DNA from: Micromonospora sp. M71_S20
GTDB taxonomy: Bacteria; Actinomycetota; Actinomycetes; Mycobacteriales; Micromonosporaceae
Assembly: GCF_003664255.1 (NCBI RefSeq)
Contig: NZ_RCCV01000001.1
Location: 434,001 to 498,000 of the forward strand
DNA: 64,000 bases
Direction of reading: 5' to 3'
Shown here: one piece after another, positions 25,907-33,549 of the stretch
Layout: each line of letters starts with the position of its first letter
Position numbering within the stretch: position 1 is the first letter of the stretch
Position numbers and translations under genes: made by a program
The notes under the pieces: generated by a model
Database searches by the model: none
Seen by the model: only the letters and a program-made list of their open reading frames with translations
What the model was told of the DNA's origin: nothing

Positions 25907-26623
25907 ATGCGCGGCCATGCCTTCGCCTTGATTCCCTGCCTGCTGTTGGCGGGCTGTTCCGCAGGCGAGAACGCGACACCGTCGGCGGCTCCTGCCACGA
26001 CCGCGTCACCGGTCCCGTCACCCGCCACGTCGGCGCCGACACCCGCGACGATCGCGATTCCGACCGGACCGCTTCGGCTGACCGGTGAGATGACCCGGCC
26101 TGGGGCGCGACTGCGGTTCGGTGAGAAGGCGATCGTGCCCGTCCGCCACTATTACCCCCTGCTGAAGACCTACGCCGAGGGCGTGCTCGGCATCGTGGTG
26201 CAGCGCATTCAGACGACCCCGGGTTCGGAGGTCCAGGGCAACTTCGACGAAGACAGCAGGGCGGTACTGAAGCGCCACACCGCGTACTACGCCAAGATCA
26301 TCATCACCAACGAGAGTGGCAATGCCTTCTCGCCGGGAACGCCGCGCTTTACCGGCGAGTTCGGCGACTTCGGTCCCGCCGTCACCGTGACCGGCGAGAT
26401 GCGGCTGCCGGGTTGCCGAGAGAGGTACCCACCCGATTCCGACGAGTTCGATCGCAAGGGCGCCGAATGGAAGACCTGCCTGCTCGCCGTGTCATCACGT
26501 TCCCGCCCCATGACGGAGGTGCGGTACGAAGACGCGCCGTACGGCAAGGAGATTCAGTTCGAACAAGACCCGTCACCGGACTTCAACAAACACTACAACC
26601 TCGGAGCGATCACCTGGTCCTAG
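25907..26623 (+). CDS. Lipoprotein of unknown function
   Basis: A 238-residue precursor with lipobox LLAGC (lipidated Cys17). A Ser/Thr/Pro/Ala linker (about residues 20-50) is followed by a beta-rich domain from about 55 (LTGEMTRPGARLRFGEKAIVPVRH; YYAKIIITNESGNAF; PAVTVTGEM). Two Cys in the C-terminal half, in LPGCRERYP and WKTCLLAV, probably form a disulfide. It resembles the immunoglobulin-like DUF4352-type extracellular lipoproteins of actinomycetes, but I am not certain. It lies between two inverted copies of a MITE-like repeat. Confidence 0.8.
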   Translation: MRGHAFALIPCLLLAGCSAGENATPSAAPATTASPVPSPATSAPTPATIAIPTGPLRLTGEMTRPGARLRFGEKAIVPVRHYYPLLKTYAEGVLGIVVQRIQTTPGSEVQGNFDEDSRAVLKRHTAYYAKIIITNESGNAFSPGTPRFTGEFGDFGPAVTVTGEMRLPGCRERYPPDSDEFDRKGAEWKTCLLAVSSRSRPMTEVRYEDAPYGKEIQFEQDPSPDFNKHYNLGAITWS

Positions 26624-26663
26624 GGTCGACGGCGCGATCTCAACGGGCGCGCCATCAAGGGCC

Positions 26664-26795
26664 GGCCGTAGTTTTCGGGTCGAAAGCAACGTCAGCCTCT
26701 GGTCGCAGCACCGTACGAACGCCCGGGAGCTTGGATCTCCATCAGCCCTGGACCAGCGTTGGAGTTGTTTTTGGTCTGGAAACTACGGCCGGGCC
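26664..26795 (-). repeat. MITE-like element, copy 2 (inverted)
   Basis: Reverse-complement counterpart of 25729-25859. Starts GGCCGTAGTTTTCGGGTCG and ends GGTCTGGAAACTACGGCC. Terminal inverted repeats are intact. It lies next to the breakpoint of the UvrA-like fragment. Confidence 0.8.
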
Positions 26796-26805
26796 AGATA
26801 GCGCC

Positions 26806-26840
26806 GCGACCCCTCGGCGTGCAGGACGCCGAGGGGTCGC
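26806..26840. terminator. Perfect 14-bp hairpin at a gene breakpoint
   Basis: GCGACCCCTCGGCG / CGCCGAGGGGTCGC with a 7-nt loop, sitting between MITE-like copy 2 and the truncated UvrA-like frame. It looks like the terminator of a gene whose body was lost. Confidence 0.7.
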
Positions 26841-26842
26841 AG

Positions 26843-26987
26843 CGGACGACTTTCCCGAGCCCGAGACCCCGGCGATCGACACCAGCTTGTTCAGCGGGAT
26901 GTCGACGTCGCGGAGGTTGTTTACACGCGCGCCACGCACGCAGATGACATCCGGCACGGTGGAGCCAGCGGCAGGAACTGAATCCAT
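26843..26987 (-). pseudogene. N-terminal fragment of a UvrA-like ABC ATPase
   Basis: From ATG 26987 the frame reads [20 protein letters not shown], then [14 protein letters not shown]. This is the unmistakable start of UvrA/UvrA-paralogue ATPases up to the Walker A lysine. The expected continuation (LAFDT...) is replaced by [11 protein letters not shown], read through the hairpin at 26806. Fewer than 50 of the usual 750-950 residues remain. The break lies at the edge of a mobile repeat, pointing to deletion between repeats. Confidence 0.8.
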
Positions 26988-27143
26988 GTTCGGGCTTCTC
27001 TTCGGCAAGGGCGAGGGTGGTGCGCATGGTTGCGGGATGCGTACGCGACGGTGCTCACACCCCGGAAAGGTGGAGGGTGAGGATCCGGCCAGCTCCACGT
27101 CGACAGGGCAGAGCGAAGTGCGGCGCCCGCGACCGGGAGGCTT

Positions 27144-27178
27144 CCGCCCGCTGCGCCGTCGACGATCGCAGCGGGCGG
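27144..27178 (-). terminator. Terminator of the oxidoreductase gene
   Basis: CCGCCCGCTGCG / CGCAGCGGGCGG, a perfect 12-bp stem with an 11-nt loop. It begins 16 nt past the stop of the minus-strand oxidoreductase. Confidence 0.8.
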
Positions 27179-27193
27179 CAGACGAATGAGGCC

Positions 27194-28177
27194 TCACGTC
27201 GTCGGTACGACGACGACGTACTTTCCGGGCTGGTGGCGGGACTCGACGTCGCGGTGTGCATCGGGCACCTTCTCGAGACCGTGATAGGCCCCGGCGATCA
27301 CGACGTTCAGAGTGCCGGATTCGATGGCCCGCAGGTACTGGTCCAGCGCATCGGAGGGGAGGTCGCTGGCTTCGCCGGCGTAGCTGGTGAGGCGGACTCC
27401 GGTAGGGATGGTGAACGGGTCGAAGTCGGGGATGGTCCAAGCGCCGCTGAGTGCGCCGGCGAAGCAGACGGTGCCGCTGGGTCGGATGAGGGAGAGCACA
27501 TCGGGCAGTGCGGTGGCTCCCACGAATTCGAGTGCGGCGTCGATGCCGTCCGGTGCGATCGTGCGGATCGCGTCCGGCAGGGTGTCATCGTCGACAAGGG
27601 CGTGGTCGGCGCCGACGCGGGTGAGGAGCTCGGCTCTCGCGGGGTTCCGGGTTGTTGCGATGACCGTGGCGCCGAGGTGGTGAGCGATCGCGATGGCGGT
27701 CAGTCCCACGGTGGAGGTGCCGCCGTGGATGAGGACGCTCTGGCCCGATTTCAGCCCCAGTCCGGTGGTGATCGAGCCGTGCGCGTTCTGCATCATCTCG
27801 GGGAGGCCGCCGACGACGTCCCAGCCCAGGTCGGTGTCGAACGGGATCACGTTCGCGGCGTCGACGAGGGTGTATTCGGCGTAGCTGCCGTCGATGGTGC
27901 GGCCGAGGCCGCTCATCATGGTGGCGACTTTCTGCCCGGGAGCGAGGTCGACGCCGTCACCGACGGCGTCCACGACGCCGACGGCTTCGATGCCCAGGAT
28001 TCGGGGGAAGGAGAAGTCGGGGCTGGACTCGCCCTGGCGGCTGGTTACCTCGGACTCGTTGACACCGAACGCCATCACGCGGATACGCACCCATCCCGGG
28101 CGCACGTCGGGGATCGGAACGTCGCTGACGATGAGCCCGTCGATGCCGACGGGGCCGGTCAAGCGGATGGCGCGCAT
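27194..28177 (-). CDS. Zinc-type alcohol dehydrogenase/quinone oxidoreductase-like protein (MDR)
   Basis: A 327-residue MDR-superfamily NADPH-dependent reductase. The GroES-like N-terminal domain has [19 protein letters not shown] and [19 protein letters not shown]. The Rossmann domain has the NADPH motif [33 protein letters not shown] and the ALEFVGA strand. Catalytic-zinc cysteines are absent, so it belongs with the quinone oxidoreductase/enoyl reductase group. The start ATG 28177 is clear. It stands alone, with its own terminator. Confidence 0.9.
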   Translation of the reverse strand: MRAIRLTGPVGIDGLIVSDVPIPDVRPGWVRIRVMAFGVNESEVTSRQGESSPDFSFPRILGIEAVGVVDAVGDGVDLAPGQKVATMMSGLGRTIDGSYAEYTLVDAANVIPFDTDLGWDVVGGLPEMMQNAHGSITTGLGLKSGQSVLIHGGTSTVGLTAIAIAHHLGATVIATTRNPARAELLTRVGADHALVDDDTLPDAIRTIAPDGIDAALEFVGATALPDVLSLIRPSGTVCFAGALSGAWTIPDFDPFTIPTGVRLTSYAGEASDLPSDALDQYLRAIESGTLNVVIAGAYHGLEKVPDAHRDVESRHQPGKYVVVVPTT

Positions 28178-28767
28178 TCTCGAAACCTTCACGGGGATCG
28201 ACCGCCCGTAGCCTGCATGCGACCAACGCGACCGCATGTGCAGGCCGCCCCGCGCATGTAGTCGGCGGCCTTGGCCTCGTCCACTGCGGCGGCGATGGTC
28301 GCCGCCGCGGCGTACCCCGGCCGAAGTTGCCGAACGGATCCGGGCGACGTCGATGGCGACCAGGAGCCGCACGTCCTTGTCGAGATCACCGGCCCGACCG
28401 AAGCGGCCATGCTGCGTAGGGCCGCCGATTGGTTGGAGACCTTCGACGGCGCTGTCCTGGTCCTCGCGACCAGTTGGCACGGCGACATCAGCGAGCTCAC
28501 CCAGCAGCCAGACGTGGGGGCCTACGGCGGCGAGCGATTCGCGATAGATCGTTCACGTCATGCTGATGGGGTGACCACCAACGGTGAAGCGGGCGGGCGA
28601 CGGACCCGGTTGGACTGGCGCGATGCCCCTCGACCAGCCCACGGTCCGCGGTGCCCATCAAAGAAGAACCGCCCACAGGTCTCCGGATCCGGCACCCTCT
28701 CGGCGCACCCGCTAATTGATCTTGCCTAACGGGACTTCTCCGAGCGTTGGTCCTCAAGGGCCGGGAC
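28178..28767. other. Intergenic with a possible gene remnant
   Basis: 590 bp. On the plus strand 28365-28560 has good codon bias and reads HVLVEITGPTEAAMLRRAAD and then GAVLVLATSWHGDISELT, like the C-terminal half of a small protein. The upstream half lies in another frame (AEVAERIRATSMATRS), suggesting a frameshifted remnant. No family recognised. Confidence 0.4.
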
Positions 28768-29469
28768 TCACCGGTCTTGCAGAGCGACGACCTGCCCGTC
28801 GTCCTGGGCTGAAATGAGGCCAGGCAGCGCGCTGTACAGGGTGCTGCGCGAGACACCGAGGAGCTTGGCGATCGAGGTCATGGTGCGGTTCGGCTCGGCG
28901 AGCAGCTGCAGCGCGTACGCAACCTTCTCTGGTGTCATCGCCGGCGGCCGGCCGAGGCGTTGCCCGCGGGCGCGAGCGGCGGCCAGGCCCTCGTTGGTGT
29001 TGGCCACGATGATCGTGCGCAGGAACTCGGCGAGCGCGGCGAAGACGTGGAAGACGAACATCCCACCTGCGGTGGTGGTGTCGAGCTTCTCGTGCAGGGA
29101 TTGGAAACCGACGCCGTGGCGCTTGAGGCGGCCGACGATGCCGATCAGGTCTTCCAGCGAGCGGCCGAGCCGGTCGAGCGAGACGACGGTGAGCACGTCG
29201 CCGGGTCGGATGTACTCGAACACCTTGGCCAGCTCGGGCCGGTCGGTGTTCTTGCCGGAGGCCTTGTCGAAGAAGCACTTGGCGCAGCCGGCCGCAGTCA
29301 ATGCGGCTTGCTGGCGGGCGAGATTCTGCTCGCGGGTGGAGACTCGCCCGTAGCCGACGAGCACGCCTACGAGCGGAGTCGGGGCGAGCAGGTCGCCCTC
29401 GGCGGGCATGGAGGTGACGGTCACGCCGTCCAGAGTGCCCAACAAACCCGTCGTCGCTTTGTTGGACAC
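28768..29469 (-). CDS. Serine recombinase of the resolvase/invertase family
   Basis: 233 residues. The catalytic domain spans about 35-170 with the nucleophile Ser44 in GYGRVSTREQN, then VVSLDRLGRSLEDLIGIV and the E-helix FHVFAALAEFLRTIIVANTNEG. The C-terminal Hin-type helix-turn-helix is SIAKLLGVSRSTLYSAL, preceded by GQRLGRPPAMTPEKVAYAL. A resolvase or DNA invertase of the small class. It carries 30 extra N-terminal residues, and MPAEGDL at residue 21 may be the true start. No transposase lies beside it, so it is probably a relic of a transposon or plasmid segment. Confidence 0.9.
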   Translation of the reverse strand: MSNKATTGLLGTLDGVTVTSMPAEGDLLAPTPLVGVLVGYGRVSTREQNLARQQAALTAAGCAKCFFDKASGKNTDRPELAKVFEYIRPGDVLTVVSLDRLGRSLEDLIGIVGRLKRHGVGFQSLHEKLDTTTAGGMFVFHVFAALAEFLRTIIVANTNEGLAAARARGQRLGRPPAMTPEKVAYALQLLAEPNRTMTSIAKLLGVSRSTLYSALPGLISAQDDGQVVALQDR

Positions 29470-29786
29470 GCTGATTTCCCGGACGGGTTTTTCGGACGCG
29501 ATTTACCCGCCCCGACGATGCATCTTGATCTTGTTCGAAAAACGATCGTTTCTCCGACAGCCCTTGCGCCTACGGTGACTCGCACCTCAGCCAGCTCGAT
29601 CGCCGCCGCCACGCCCACCTCGGACCTCCATCGCGTCGCCTCATCCTGTGCGGTGCCGCCGCCAGCGGGAACGCGGGCAGGACTCCAGTGGGACGCTTCG
29701 GGCTCCTATCAGGCCACATCGGCCCCGGCTGGCGGCGGCACGGCGACGTCCTCCCGCCGGTCGACGTATCGCTAACAAGGCACCGC
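29470..29786. other. Intergenic upstream of the recombinase
   Basis: About 320 bp without a gene. It contains the AAACGATCGTTT palindrome and the left arm (29742-29762) of a 21-bp inverted repeat whose partner is 29808-29828 (GACGTCCTCCCGCC / GGGAGGACGTC). Confidence 0.45.
29540..29551. promoter_or_regulatory. 12-bp palindrome upstream of the recombinase
   Basis: AAACGATCGTTT, perfect, about 70 bp upstream of the recombinase start and embedded in an AT-rich patch. It could be a crossover/res subsite or a repressor site. Inference only. Confidence 0.4.
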
Positions 29787-29870
29787 GGCCCGTTGTTTTT
29801 CGGGTCAGACCGCCGGGAGGACGTCGGCGATCATGATGCCTGGAGTTGTTTGGGCTGAAAGCTACGGACC
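29787..29870. repeat. Shortened MITE-like element, copy 3
   Basis: 84 bp whose ends match the 25.7- and 26.7-kb elements. The left end GGCCCGTTGTTTTTCGGGTC matches the GGCCGTAGTTTTCGGGTCG end. The right end GGAGTTGTTTGGGCTGAAAG then CTACGG matches the other end. The interior is different and shorter. It lies just downstream of the NB-ARC gene. Confidence 0.6.
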
Positions 29871-29890
29871 GCCGATGGCCGGAACCATCG

Positions 29891-31714
29891 CTACTCGGAG
29901 TTGGCACCTTCGATGGCAGCTTGCAGGTTGTCGTGGACGATTCGTGTGTGTGGGTGGTCGTTGCCGAGCACCCGCCGCACGTCGGCGAGGGCTTGCTCGA
30001 ACAGCGGGACCGCCCGCCCCAAATCACCGGCCGCGCGGTAGGCACCAGCAAGATTGCTCGCCGAAACCAACGTGTCCGGATGGTCATCTCCGAGCACCCG
30101 CCGCGAGTCGGTGAGGACCCGCTCGAACAGCGGCATCGCCCGCCCCAAATCACCGGCCGCGCGGTAGGCACCAGCAAGATTGCTCACCGAAACCAACGTG
30201 TCCGGATGGTCATCCCCGAGCACCCGCCGCAAGTCGGTGAGGACCTGCTCGAGATAGGCGATGGTTTGGGGGAGGCTTCCCTGCTCGTGAAGGAACAGGC
30301 CAGCCTGGTTGAGCAGGTAGGCCTGTGCGCCGCGGTCGCTGTCGGTGCTGTGTGCTCTGGTGACGGTGGCGAGCGCGTCGATGTGAGGTATCAGAGCGCG
30401 CCACGCCGGCCAGGTGGTGGGATTGCGCCAGCCGTCGGGCAATGCAGCGGTCAGGGCCTTGGTGGCGGCGCTGCGGGCGGCGGTGATGTCGTCGGTTTGG
30501 CGATGCGGGTCATCGCGATCGGGAGTGCGGGCGACGGCCTGGACGAGCCGGTGCACCGTGACCGCCCGGGTGATGGGGTCGACGGTGAGCATGTTGTACG
30601 CAGCCAGCCGGCCGATCGCCCGCACTACCGCCGGTTCCTCCTGGCCGTCGCCGCCGGTGTGGTGCCACAGGTCGCGGGGGATGGCTTCCGGGGCGTACCA
30701 GGCCAGGGTCCGTAGCAGCCGTCCGGGCAGGGGGTCATCGGCGAGGGCATCGAGGGTGACCTGCCAGACCCGGGCGATCGTGCGTTCGGCGGCCCGGCCT
30801 TCCCCACCATCGCGGTACATGTGGGCGGGATGCTGGCCGAGGAGCCGCAGGTAGTCGCCAGCGGTGACACGGGTTTGGGCCAGGTAGGCACCGGCCTGTT
30901 CCACCGCCAGCGGCAGGTAGCCCAACTCGTCGCAGACTGCGGCGGCGTCGGCGGGGTCGATGGCGGCACCAGCACGGGACACGATCTCGGTCAGCAGGTC
31001 GACCGCCTGGTCGGGTTCGAGGACGTCCAGGTGCAGCGGGGTCACGAGGTCGGGCCAGCCGGTGGCACGCCGGCTGGTCACCAGGATCCGGCCTCGGGGC
31101 AGCCGGGCCAGCAGATCGGTGATGTGGTCGGGATCGATGACGTTGTCGAGGATCAGCAGCCACCCGTCGTGGCAGGCCAGCCACCGCACGGCCCACTCCC
31201 GCAGGGCCGGTGACGGCAGGGCCGCGCCGAGACCCGGCTGCAACGCGACCGCCAAGGCGACCAGACCAGCGTCGAGAGCGGCGGGGCTGTCAGCGGTGAT
31301 CCACCAAGTCGGGCGGTGCTCGTCGCGGTGCGTAGCCGCCCACTGAGCCACCAGGGTGCTCTTGCCGATACCGCCGAGCCCGTGCACAGCCTGCACGACC
31401 ACCACACCCGGATCCAGGACCGTCCTGTCCAGCCAGCCCAGCGCATCCTCGCGACCCACGAAAAGCCGCCGTACCGGCAGGTTCACCAACCCGGCCGGTG
31501 CCGGCACCGCCTCCGGCGCGACCAGCGCCTCCGGCGGCAGCACCGTAACGTGCTGGGTATTGGTCGCATGGGCACCCGTCGACGCGATGCCAGGAATGCT
31601 GCCCGCCGTGATGGCACCCGACCCGCTCGGCCCAGCGGACTCACCTGCCGGCGCTGGCGTCGCGGGATCAGCGTGCGCAGGCGTTGCTCGGCCGCGTCGA
31701 GACCACCAGCTCAT
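29891..31714 (-). CDS. NB-ARC/TPR STAND receptor with an N-terminal short signalling motif
   Basis: 607 residues. The disordered N-terminus carries a motif at 34-56 (AITAGSIPGIASTGAHATN, then TQH) that is also present at the C-terminus of the preceding gene's product. The NB-ARC ATPase follows: Walker A GLGGIGKST (112-120), Walker B LLILDN (186-191), sensor RILVTSR (209-215), GLPL-like GYLPLA (265-270) and MHD-equivalent VHRLVQ (387-392). The C-terminus is three nearly identical 42-residue TPRs (LGDDHPDTLVSxSNLAGAYR). All ATPase motifs are intact. Such NLR-like proteins oligomerise on ligand sensing and signal through the N-terminal motif. Start overlaps the upstream stop (ATGA). Confidence 0.92.
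   Translation of the reverse strand: MSWWSRRGRATPAHADPATPAPAGESAGPSGSGAITAGSIPGIASTGAHATNTQHVTVLPPEALVAPEAVPAPAGLVNLPVRRLFVGREDALGWLDRTVLDPGVVVVQAVHGLGGIGKSTLVAQWAATHRDEHRPTWWITADSPAALDAGLVALAVALQPGLGAALPSPALREWAVRWLACHDGWLLILDNVIDPDHITDLLARLPRGRILVTSRRATGWPDLVTPLHLDVLEPDQAVDLLTEIVSRAGAAIDPADAAAVCDELGYLPLAVEQAGAYLAQTRVTAGDYLRLLGQHPAHMYRDGGEGRAAERTIARVWQVTLDALADDPLPGRLLRTLAWYAPEAIPRDLWHHTGGDGQEEPAVVRAIGRLAAYNMLTVDPITRAVTVHRLVQAVARTPDRDDPHRQTDDITAARSAATKALTAALPDGWRNPTTWPAWRALIPHIDALATVTRAHSTDSDRGAQAYLLNQAGLFLHEQGSLPQTIAYLEQVLTDLRRVLGDDHPDTLVSVSNLAGAYRAAGDLGRAMPLFERVLTDSRRVLGDDHPDTLVSASNLAGAYRAAGDLGRAVPLFEQALADVRRVLGNDHPHTRIVHDNLQAAIEGANSE
29955..30262 (-). repeat. 126-bp tandem repeats encoding the sensor TPRs
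   Basis: The landmark GAGCACCCGCCGC recurs at exactly 126-bp spacing. Units 2 and 3 differ at only a few positions (GCCCCAAATCACCGGCCGCG is identical in both). High DNA identity indicates recent expansion or homogenisation of the ligand-sensing region. Confidence 0.85.
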
Positions 31715-32016
31715 CGGTGTTGGGTGTTCGTCGCGTTGTCGCCGGTCGAGGCGATACCCGTGATGTCACCACCCGCCACGATCGACCCCGGCCCGGCTGG
31801 TGGCGGCACTGCGGCCGCACCCGGCGGCGTCGCTGCCGCAGCGGGGCTTCCCGACGGGGCCAGTACGACCGCGGCGACCGCGACCACCAGACTGGCGACC
31901 CCGGCCACCCAACTGGCCACCTCCACCCCCTGCAGACCGAACACCACCGCCGCCACCACCAACCCGGCAGCGGCCACCCCACCCACCCCGATGATCACCC
32001 AGCGTCGCGAACGCAT
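31711..32016 (-). CDS. Small two-helix membrane protein, putative effector of the NB-ARC receptor
   Basis: 101 residues: MRSRRW, two adjacent transmembrane helices (about 6-28 and 32-53), a flexible Ala/Pro linker (55-77), and a C-terminal motif at 79-100 (GGDITGIASTGDNATNTQH). The motif matches the N-terminal motif of the receptor encoded next, GSIPGIASTGAHATNTQH. A membrane-active domain with a C-terminal motif, next to an NLR with the same motif at its N-terminus, is the architecture of amyloid-templated cell-death pairs. ATGA coupling to the receptor gene. The start ATG 32016 gives a basic N-terminus; upstream frame to 32313 is unlikely. Confidence 0.8.
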   Translation of the reverse strand: MRSRRWVIIGVGGVAAAGLVVAAVVFGLQGVEVASWVAGVASLVVAVAAVVLAPSGSPAAAATPPGAAAVPPPAGPGSIVAGGDITGIASTGDNATNTQHR

Positions 32017-32481
32017 GACCACATCATCGACTACTCGCGCCACCACAGCACATCGGACAGTCGAGGAACCAAGTAAGCCAGATGCACACCAAAAACTAAC
32101 TTTGCTCCAAAGCGAGCTACTCAACGCCGGACAGCGCGAGAATTGATCGGCGAGCATAGCCGCGCCGACGCCCGTCGGGGATGTGCAGCACCGAGTCGGT
32201 GTGTTCGATGGTGGCCGCATCCAGGGGAAAGGATCGTCTCCTGCTGGAGTCTGCCTTCGTAGATCATCGAGGCGGGCGCCTCGATGCCGAGCGCACCCCG
32301 ACATCTTCACCATGGAGATCTGACCGAGTTGCGAGACGTCCCTAGGTTCCCGGGAAGGCGTTCACCCTGGAAGAGGGAGTGCAGGCGAGCCGCCACGGAT
32401 CCGTGCTCAGTCCCACAGGTGAGGAGCGCGGGCGGTTGGGCTGCTCCCAATCTGCTCCCGATCTAAGGGCGAAAGCGCGAA
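32017..32481. other. Intergenic between the NLR pair and tRNA-Val
   Basis: About 465 bp. No intact gene. TGCTCCCAATCTGCTCCC near 32443-32460 is reminiscent of sequences flanking actinomycete tRNA attachment sites, and the lower-coordinate side is where an element using the tRNA 3' end would lie. No integrase is visible. Confidence 0.4.
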
Positions 32482-32512
32482 AGCCCGTTACCGGCGGTTC
32501 CGGTGACGGGCT
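32482..32512 (-). terminator. Terminator of tRNA-Val
   Basis: AGCCCGTTACCGG pairs with CCGGTGACGGGCT (12 of 13) around a 5-nt loop, 22 nt past the 3' end of the tRNA. Confidence 0.75.
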
Positions 32513-32534
32513 CGCTACCTGCAAATATTAACGG

Positions 32535-32606
32535 TGGGCGATACTGGGATCGAACCAGTGACCTCTTCGGTGTGAACGAAGCGCTCTCCCGCTGAGCTAA
32601 TCGCCC
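32535..32606 (-). tRNA. tRNA-Val (anticodon CAC)
   Basis: A full cloverleaf is readable on the minus strand: acceptor GGGCGAT/ATCGCCC, D-arm GCTC...GAGC, anticodon stem CTTCG/CGAAG with loop TTCACAC (CAC, reading GUG), and T-arm ACTGG-TTCGATC-CCAGT. Discriminator A; CCA is not encoded. It marks the right end of the accessory region and is a plausible integration site. Confidence 0.95.
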
Positions 32607-32700
32607 TCAGCGCCGATGACTCTACCTGATCGAGGGACCGGACCGGAAATCCGGGGTCCGCGTGCCGCGCGGCAGTCGGCCCATCCGGCGGAGCGCCGGG

Positions 32701-33276
32701 TCAGTGCGTCGCCAGGTAGTGCAGCGCCTCGGCGACCACGTCGATGCCGAAGCTGTACTTCAGCGACAGCCAGACCACCGAGCCGACGAAAACCAGGCCG
32801 ACGGAGCCGAGCAGGAACCGTACGGCCAGCGATCGGTCCTTCACCCACTGCGTCCAGTTGTGCACGTGCCGGCGGGTGAAGCCGAGCAGCCGGCGGGCCC
32901 AGTGGAACTCGACGGCCCAGATGCCGAGGCCGGCGATCACCAGCAGCCAGCCCGGCCCCGGCAGCGGGATGAGGGCGATGCCGATGGTGACGACGAGGGC
33001 GCCGGCGATGGCGATGAAGATCTTGAGGGTCACCCGCCCGGTCGGGTTGGCCCGGATCAGGTCGAGGGTGGTGCCCAGCCGTTGCCGCCAGCGGGGTCGC
33101 TGCCGCCGCTCGGCCAGCGCCGTGCCGCCGGCGCCATCCCGGTCGGTCGCCGGCCGACCGGGCCGGTCGTGCTGCTCCGTCGGCACCCCGCACCCCCGCC
33201 TTTCGGCTGCCCGGGCCGCGACTTTCGGCGGGCCCGGCACTGCCATCGGATCCACTGAGGATCGTTTCGTAACCAT
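32701..33276 (-). CDS. TIGR02611 / PGPGW-family transmembrane protein
   Basis: 191 residues. After a 65-residue charged, disordered N-terminus come membrane helices around the diagnostic IPLPGPGWLLVIAGL. A helical hairpin follows with EFHWARRLLGFTRRHVHNW, and a C-terminal helix (FLLGSVGLVFVGSVVWLSL). The family is conserved in actinobacteria with unknown function. The start ATG 33276 has GGGGAGGAA directly upstream. It lies beside tRNA-Val and is the first backbone gene after the accessory region. Confidence 0.88.
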   Translation of the reverse strand: MVTKRSSVDPMAVPGPPKVAARAAERRGCGVPTEQHDRPGRPATDRDGAGGTALAERRQRPRWRQRLGTTLDLIRANPTGRVTLKIFIAIAGALVVTIGIALIPLPGPGWLLVIAGLGIWAVEFHWARRLLGFTRRHVHNWTQWVKDRSLAVRFLLGSVGLVFVGSVVWLSLKYSFGIDVVAEALHYLATH

Positions 33277-33549
33277 TTCCTCCCCCAGTGTGGCTCGCGC
33301 CCGTCACTGCAACGGCCGACTGGACGTTACCGGAGTAAGTCGACGACTGAACCACCCGATGCCGGGCGGGATCACGCACTGGGCAGAACCGGAAATCCTA
33401 CATGAATATTCACATTCACGCGGCCTTTCCGACCCCCTTCCCACCACTGGGTGAAGTCAGCGTATGGCGGAGCGTAGCCAGGAGTAGCACCTGAGTATGG
33501 GAAAAGCGGGACACGCGCGTTCCGCAGCGGTGCCGGGGGGAGATCGTCC

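Noticed and set aside
28189..28500. 103-codon minus-strand frame upstream of the oxidoreductase
   Set aside because: The opposite strand has the better codon bias and this frame has no motif or start site.
32443..32534. Integrase remnant and attachment repeat next to tRNA-Val
   Set aside because: The sequence is reminiscent of such regions but I found no second copy of the tRNA 3' end and no readable integrase fragment, so it is noted only as context.
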